NCBI GenBank assembly: GCA_038253135.1 | Contig: JBBSHJ010000069.1 | Span: forward strand, 1 to 17,634 | DNA length: 17,634 nt | From: JBBSHJ01 sp038253135 | GTDB lineage: Bacteria; Actinomycetota; Actinomycetes; Mycobacteriales; QHCD01 | Direction: 5' to 3' | Shown here: positions 14,101 through 17,634 of the stretch, piece by piece | How positions within the stretch are numbered: position 1 is the first letter of the stretch | Layout of the letters: each line of letters opens with the position of its first letter | Notes under the pieces: generated by a model | Database searches by the model: none | What the model saw: the letters and a program-made list of their open reading frames with translations, nothing else | What the model was told of the DNA's origin: nothing | Made by a program: the position numbers and the translations under genes

Positions 14101-15008
14101 GGGCCACCGTCGTCGTGGTGAGCACGTCGCGAGCCACCGGAGGCCGCCCCGACGAAACGGGTCCTCTGCTCGAGGATCGCCTGCACAGCTGGGGTTTCGC
14201 CGAGGTGATCGTCCGGGTCGTGGCCGACGGCGGCGTATCGGCCGGACTCTCCCGTGCGCTGGCCGACGGGTCCGACCTCATCGTCACGACCGGCGGCACG
14301 GGCGTTACGCCGGATGATCGCACCCCCGAAGCGACGCGCGCGATCATCGAGCGGGAGATCCCCGGCGTCGCCGAAGAGATCCGCCGGCGCGGGCCGGCCA
14401 CGGCCGCCCTGTCCCGAGGCGTCGTCGGCGCGCGCGGCTCGACGCTGGTCGTCAACCTGCCCGGCACCCCCGGCGGGGTGCGCGACGGGCTTGACGTGTT
14501 GTGCCCCTTACTCGCGCATGCCCTGGCGCAGCTGCGCGGCTCGCACCAGCACCGTCAGCACGATCACCATCAGCAGGAAGCCGCCCGCCGCCGGGACGTG
14601 CTCGAGACGCCGCTCGATCTCGACGCCCACCTCCGGGAGCTATCGGCCGCGCGATTCGGCGCGATCGCGTCGTTCCTCGGCGTCGTGCGGGACCACGATG
14701 ACGGTCGCGGAGTGACCGAGCTGCATTACACCGCGCATCCCAGCGCACCCGACCGATTGGTCGAGGCCGCGAACACGATCGAGCAGCGCCACGGGGTCGT
14801 CGCCGCGGTGTCGCACCGCATCGGGACCCTGCGGGTCGGCGACGTGGCTCTCGTCGCCGCCGTAGGCGCGACGCACCGGCAGGCCGCGTTCCGCGCCGTG
14901 GCCGAGCTGGTCGACACCATCAAGTCCACGGTGCCGATCTGGAAACTGCAGGTCTTCACCGACGGCTCACGGGAGTGGGTCGGCATCGACGGACGCGGGC
15001 GCGGCTAG
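14097..15008 (+). CDS. MogA/MoaB - MoaE fusion: molybdopterin adenylyltransferase plus MPT synthase catalytic subunit
   Basis: A 303-residue two-domain protein. Residues 1-~147 are a MogA/MoaB domain that adenylylates molybdopterin, with TTGGTGVTPDDRTPEAT (64-80) and NLPGTPGGVRDGL (120-132). Residues 150-158 form a His-rich linker (five His in nine residues). Residues ~168-303 are MoaE, the large subunit of MPT synthase: FLGVVRDHDDG (193-203), RIGTLRVGD (241-249), ATHRQAAF (258-265) and DTIKSTVPIWKLQ (273-285) carrying the active-site lysines K276 and K283. The fusion puts two non-adjacent steps on one chain, before and after MPT formation. GTG 14097 overlaps the moaC stop. The stop TAG shares the CTAG at 15005-15008 with the convergent moeA stop. 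Confidence 0.93.
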   Translation: MRATVVVVSTSRATGGRPDETGPLLEDRLHSWGFAEVIVRVVADGGVSAGLSRALADGSDLIVTTGGTGVTPDDRTPEATRAIIEREIPGVAEEIRRRGPATAALSRGVVGARGSTLVVNLPGTPGGVRDGLDVLCPLLAHALAQLRGSHQHRQHDHHQQEAARRRDVLETPLDLDAHLRELSAARFGAIASFLGVVRDHDDGRGVTELHYTAHPSAPDRLVEAANTIEQRHGVVAAVSHRIGTLRVGDVALVAAVGATHRQAAFRAVAELVDTIKSTVPIWKLQVFTDGSREWVGIDGRGRG

Positions 15009-16204
15009 AGAGCCAGTACGTCGACCCCTGCGCCGACGTCGATGCGCGCGCCCATCGGCACCACGGCCAGCCCGTCGGCCGAGGCGGCCCGGAAGATCTG
15101 GTGCGAGCTCTGACCGGCCACCGGCCGGACCGACAGGCTTCCGTCGACCACGTCCGTGATCACGCGCAGGTAACTGACCCGGTCGGGACAGTCGGTCGCG
15201 TCGAGTGGCTCGGCGGCGACCGCCCGCACGGGAATCGGGATCGGTCGTGGATCTCCCAACAGTGCGCGCACCGCCGGGCGGACCAGAAGCTCGAACGTGA
15301 CGAGTGACGACACCGGATTTCCCGGCAGACCGAGCACCGGCGTGGTGCCGCCGATGAGCCCGAGCGCGAAGGGTTTGCCCGGCCGGATCGCGACCTGAAA
15401 GCGGCGTACCGAACCGAGCGACGCGAGCACGTCCGGCAGGAAGTCCGCGTCACCCATCGACACCCCACCGGTCGTGACGATCAGATCGCATTGGGCGGCG
15501 GCCGCCGCGAGCGTCTCGCCCAGTACGCCGGGCTCGTCCGGTATCACGCCGAGGGAAATCGCCACGCCGCCGGCCCCTCTCACCAGCGCGGCCAGCATGT
15601 CCGCGGCGCACTCGTAGATCTCGCCGGCTCGGAGCGCCCGCGGCTCCGTGACGAGCTCGTCGCCGGTGGCGGCGACGCCGACGCGAGGACGGCGATGCAC
15701 CAGGACCGAGCGCCGCCCGATCGACGCGAGCGCGGCCACGACGCCGGGCCGGATCGGCGTACCCACAGGGAGGACGACATCGCCCGCCGCGACATCGCTG
15801 CCCCGCCGGCGCAACCGGGAGCCCGCGCCCGGGATCGCCCTGACGATGACCCGATCCCCCGCACCCGGCTCGGTTTCCTCCACCATCACCACGCACTCGG
15901 CGCCGGCCGGCACCGGCGCCCCGGTCATCACCTTGCAGGCGTGGCCGGGCCACAGAGCTGCCTCGCCGGGCGAGCCGGCGAGCACCGCGGCCTGCACCGG
16001 TAGCGCGGCGGGCACGGCCGGAATGTCGCCCCGGCGTACGGCGTAGCCATCGACCGCGCTGTTGTCGAACGGCGGCACCGAAACGCCGGACACCACGTCG
16101 GACGCCGACACGCACCCGATCGCCCGCCCGGCCGGGACCTCGACCGGATCCGACGGACCGCACAGCGCCAGCACCGCCTCCTGGACAAGCGGCAGCCCGA
16201 TCAC
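15005..16204 (-). CDS. moeA: MoeA, molybdopterin molybdenumtransferase
   Basis: A 399-residue enzyme that inserts molybdate into adenylylated molybdopterin. Motifs in order are PPFDNSAVDGYAV (44-56), VMTGAPVPAGA (92-102), ATGDEL (179-184), TTGGVSMGD (244-252), RPGKPFALG (274-282) and GLPGNPVS (292-299); the C-terminal domain follows to VDVLAL. Length is typical. It starts at GTG 16204, overlapping the stop of the membrane protein gene upstream (GTGA). It is the last gene of the oxidoreductase operon, so the Mo-insertion enzyme is co-expressed with a presumed client. Its stop overlaps that of the mogA-moaE gene on the other strand. Confidence 0.95.
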   Translation of the reverse strand: MIGLPLVQEAVLALCGPSDPVEVPAGRAIGCVSASDVVSGVSVPPFDNSAVDGYAVRRGDIPAVPAALPVQAAVLAGSPGEAALWPGHACKVMTGAPVPAGAECVVMVEETEPGAGDRVIVRAIPGAGSRLRRRGSDVAAGDVVLPVGTPIRPGVVAALASIGRRSVLVHRRPRVGVAATGDELVTEPRALRAGEIYECAADMLAALVRGAGGVAISLGVIPDEPGVLGETLAAAAAQCDLIVTTGGVSMGDADFLPDVLASLGSVRRFQVAIRPGKPFALGLIGGTTPVLGLPGNPVSSLVTFELLVRPAVRALLGDPRPIPIPVRAVAAEPLDATDCPDRVSYLRVITDVVDGSLSVRPVAGQSSHQIFRAASADGLAVVPMGARIDVGAGVDVLAL

Positions 16205-16635
16205 GGCAACCCACCGCTGCGCCGCGGGCCGCGCCGCTCCCGCGCCACGCGCACGGCGTACATCCCGAGGCAGACCGCGGCGATAATGCCGAGCAGCAAC
16301 GCCAGGTTGCCGCCGAAATTCTGCCGCAGAATCGCCTTGCTGCGCGGTTGGCTGCCCCTCAGGTAGATCATCGGGAGGGCGATCACGGTGACCAGCGCGC
16401 CCGTGACCAACGCGGCCTGCAGGAAGCGGCCGGCTCCCGGAGGGACGAAACGCGCGATCGCCGCACCAACCGCGAGAATCAGCGGCGACAGGATGCCGTC
16501 ATGGATGACCACCGCGCCGGCCAGCCAGATGACCAGCCAGATGAGATCGCCGAACGGGACCTGGGTGAGGAGCCGGAAGATCCCGAACCCGCCGAGCCCG
16601 ACGCCGACGGCGCCGATCACGAGACGAAGCCGCAT
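16201..16635 (-). CDS. Small four-helix membrane protein linked to the molybdoenzyme
   Basis: A 144-residue hydrophobic protein that I cannot assign to a named family. Predicted helices lie at about residues 4-22, 27-45 (IWLVIWLAGAVVIHDGIL), 72-92 and 108-128 (LALLLGIIAAVCLGMYAV), with an Arg-rich tail RVARERRGPRRSGG. The acidic/His pair in VVIHDGIL lies inside the second helix. ATG 16635 directly abuts the oxidoreductase stop (TAGATG) and a strong Shine-Dalgarno GAGGTGA lies at the end of that gene, so the two are tightly coupled. Its stop overlaps the moeA start. Position suggests an accessory or membrane partner of the oxidoreductase, not a proven one. Confidence 0.75.
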   Translation of the reverse strand: MRLRLVIGAVGVGLGGFGIFRLLTQVPFGDLIWLVIWLAGAVVIHDGILSPLILAVGAAIARFVPPGAGRFLQAALVTGALVTVIALPMIYLRGSQPRSKAILRQNFGGNLALLLGIIAAVCLGMYAVRVARERRGPRRSGGLP

Positions 16636-17634
16636 CTACATCACCTCGACCGTGGCGAGCCACTTGGTGTTGAGCACACCGGCACGGTCGGGCGCGATCA
16701 GGCGCAGTGGGTAGCCGTGGTCGATGTTGAGCCGCTCGCCGTTGAGATGGGTCGCGAGGAGCGCGCGTGAGAGTTGCGGCCCGTCGACGACGGAATTGTT
16801 ATAGGCACCGTCCGGCTCGAGCGAGACGACCCGCACGCGCGAGCCGGCGTGCCCACCGCCCCGGCGTACGACGTCGAGCAGCCGGATCCCGCGCCAGCGC
16901 GCGCCGACGCTCCACCCGTCGACGCAGGCGATCGGGAAACTCTCTTCGTGCCCGGCCATGGCCTCGACCTCGGCCAGCGTCATGGAGTACGGCGTCGGCC
17001 CGGTGACGTGCAGCTGCCACGTCGCGGAGCGCGCCAGGTCCATGACCTTGGCCTGTTCGGCGGTCTTGTTGACCGGGACGCCCTGCGGTCCCTTGTCGGA
17101 CTGGCGGATCGCCAGGACTCCGACCGGGCGCAGCGGTGTCACCGTCTCGCCCACCGAGGTGATGACGACGACCGCGATGCCGGCGCCGGTGGAGACGAGC
17201 AGCCCTCGCCGCGAGAGTCCGGCCGGCATGGGCGGCGCGACCGGACCGGCGTTGCTGTGGGCCTTAGGATTCTCGCTCCACGGGACCTCCGTGAGCACGT
17301 CTCCGGCCGCGACCTTGCTCTGCAGGCCGTACTTGATGTCGGGCAACTTGACCGCGACGTGCAGCAGGATCGAGCCGACGACGACATAGGCGAGGAACCG
17401 ATGCACTGTGACGAAGTACCACGGCCACGGATACCAGCCGAGAGCGTTGAGGAAGCCGGTGCTCAGCTGCAGCAGCGACGACGCGACGAGGAACCCTACC
17501 GACAGCCGCTCGACGGCGTGCTTGACCGACTTCAGCGGCGGCCACCGGAAGAGGTTCGGGTAGACCGACCAGAGCTTGACCAGCAGAAGCGGGATCGAGG
17601 CGGTTCCGGTGGCCACGTGCAGGCCCTGGGTGAG
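16636..17634 (-). CDS. Membrane-anchored molybdopterin-dependent oxidoreductase (sulfite oxidase/YedY fold), 5' end outside window
   Basis: The C-terminal 332 residues are present; the frame is open through the right edge (LTQGLHVATG), so the true start lies beyond it. The first ~100 visible residues are membrane helices with His residues in GLHVATG, TVHRF and LLHVAVKL, resembling a b-type cytochrome or quinol-interacting anchor. A linker then leads to LSRRGLLVSTGAGIAVVVIT, a twin-arginine-like motif in front of the last helix. The catalytic domain follows: the Mo-ligand Cys is in FPIACVDGWSVGARWRG (codon 16924-16926), and YNNSVVDGPQL and HGYPLRLIAPDR are typical of the sulfite-oxidase superfamily. 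It should act outside the membrane; the substrate is unknown. It heads the operon with the four-helix protein and moeA. Confidence 0.9.
   Translation of the reverse strand, partial: LTQGLHVATGTASIPLLLVKLWSVYPNLFRWPPLKSVKHAVERLSVGFLVASSLLQLSTGFLNALGWYPWPWYFVTVHRFLAYVVVGSILLHVAVKLPDIKYGLQSKVAAGDVLTEVPWSENPKAHSNAGPVAPPMPAGLSRRGLLVSTGAGIAVVVITSVGETVTPLRPVGVLAIRQSDKGPQGVPVNKTAEQAKVMDLARSATWQLHVTGPTPYSMTLAEVEAMAGHEESFPIACVDGWSVGARWRGIRLLDVVRRGGGHAGSRVRVVSLEPDGAYNNSVVDGPQLSRALLATHLNGERLNIDHGYPLRLIAPDRAGVLNTKWLATVEVM

Noticed and set aside
1..17634. tRNA, rRNA or CRISPR array
   Set aside because: No cloverleaf-like or rRNA-like sequence was recognised and no set of regularly spaced identical repeats exists; the only tandem repeat is the two-copy motif at 1939-1981.

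Overview
The window is GC-rich DNA with dense codon packing, many GTG starts and start/stop overlaps. The protein families (class F sortase, membrane-bound sulfite-oxidase-type molybdoenzyme, IS701 and DUF4158-type Tn3 remnants) point to an actinomycete (Actinomycetota). I cannot name a genus from sequence alone.

Left third (1-3212) is a graveyard of mobile elements and broken genes. It starts with the tail of a YihY/BrkB-type membrane protein (3-161). Then come a truncated PRC-barrel gene (minus strand), an IS256 transposase scrap, a frameshifted sugar-binding lipoprotein of an ABC importer, a frameshifted and doubly truncated IS701 transposase, a patch with repeated copies of a TATGCCGA/TCGGCATA motif, and a frameshifted, internally deleted Tn3-family transposase. 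About 400 bp without a recognisable gene follows.

Middle (3624-5137): an intact-looking class F sortase (minus) and a short SRPBCC-family protein (plus) that appears to have lost the middle of its domain while staying in frame.

Right two thirds (5184-17634) is one functional theme: making molybdenum cofactor and, apparently, a glycan. Minus-strand genes in transcription order are moaA, moaD, a sugar-nucleotide epimerase, a GT2 glycosyltransferase, a DUF2064/TIGR04282 transferase and a SAM methyltransferase. Divergent from moaA is modABC (molybdate import), which meets a polytopic GT-C-like membrane protein tail to tail. Divergent from that are moaC and a fused mogA-moaE gene. These meet moeA tail to tail; moeA lies in a minus-strand operon behind a four-helix membrane protein and a membrane-anchored molybdopterin oxidoreductase that runs off the right edge.

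Together the genes cover molybdate uptake (ModABC), cPMP synthesis (MoaA, MoaC), MPT synthase (MoaD, MoaE domain), adenylylation (MogA domain), Mo insertion (MoeA) and a likely client enzyme. A MoaD-activating MoeB/MoeZ and a MobA are not in the window; MobA is not needed for a sulfite-oxidase-type enzyme. The interleaved epimerase, GT2, DUF2064, methyltransferase and GT-C-like genes suggest a lipid-linked sugar pathway co-inherited with the molybdoenzyme. That link is inference and is the most interesting unsolved point here.
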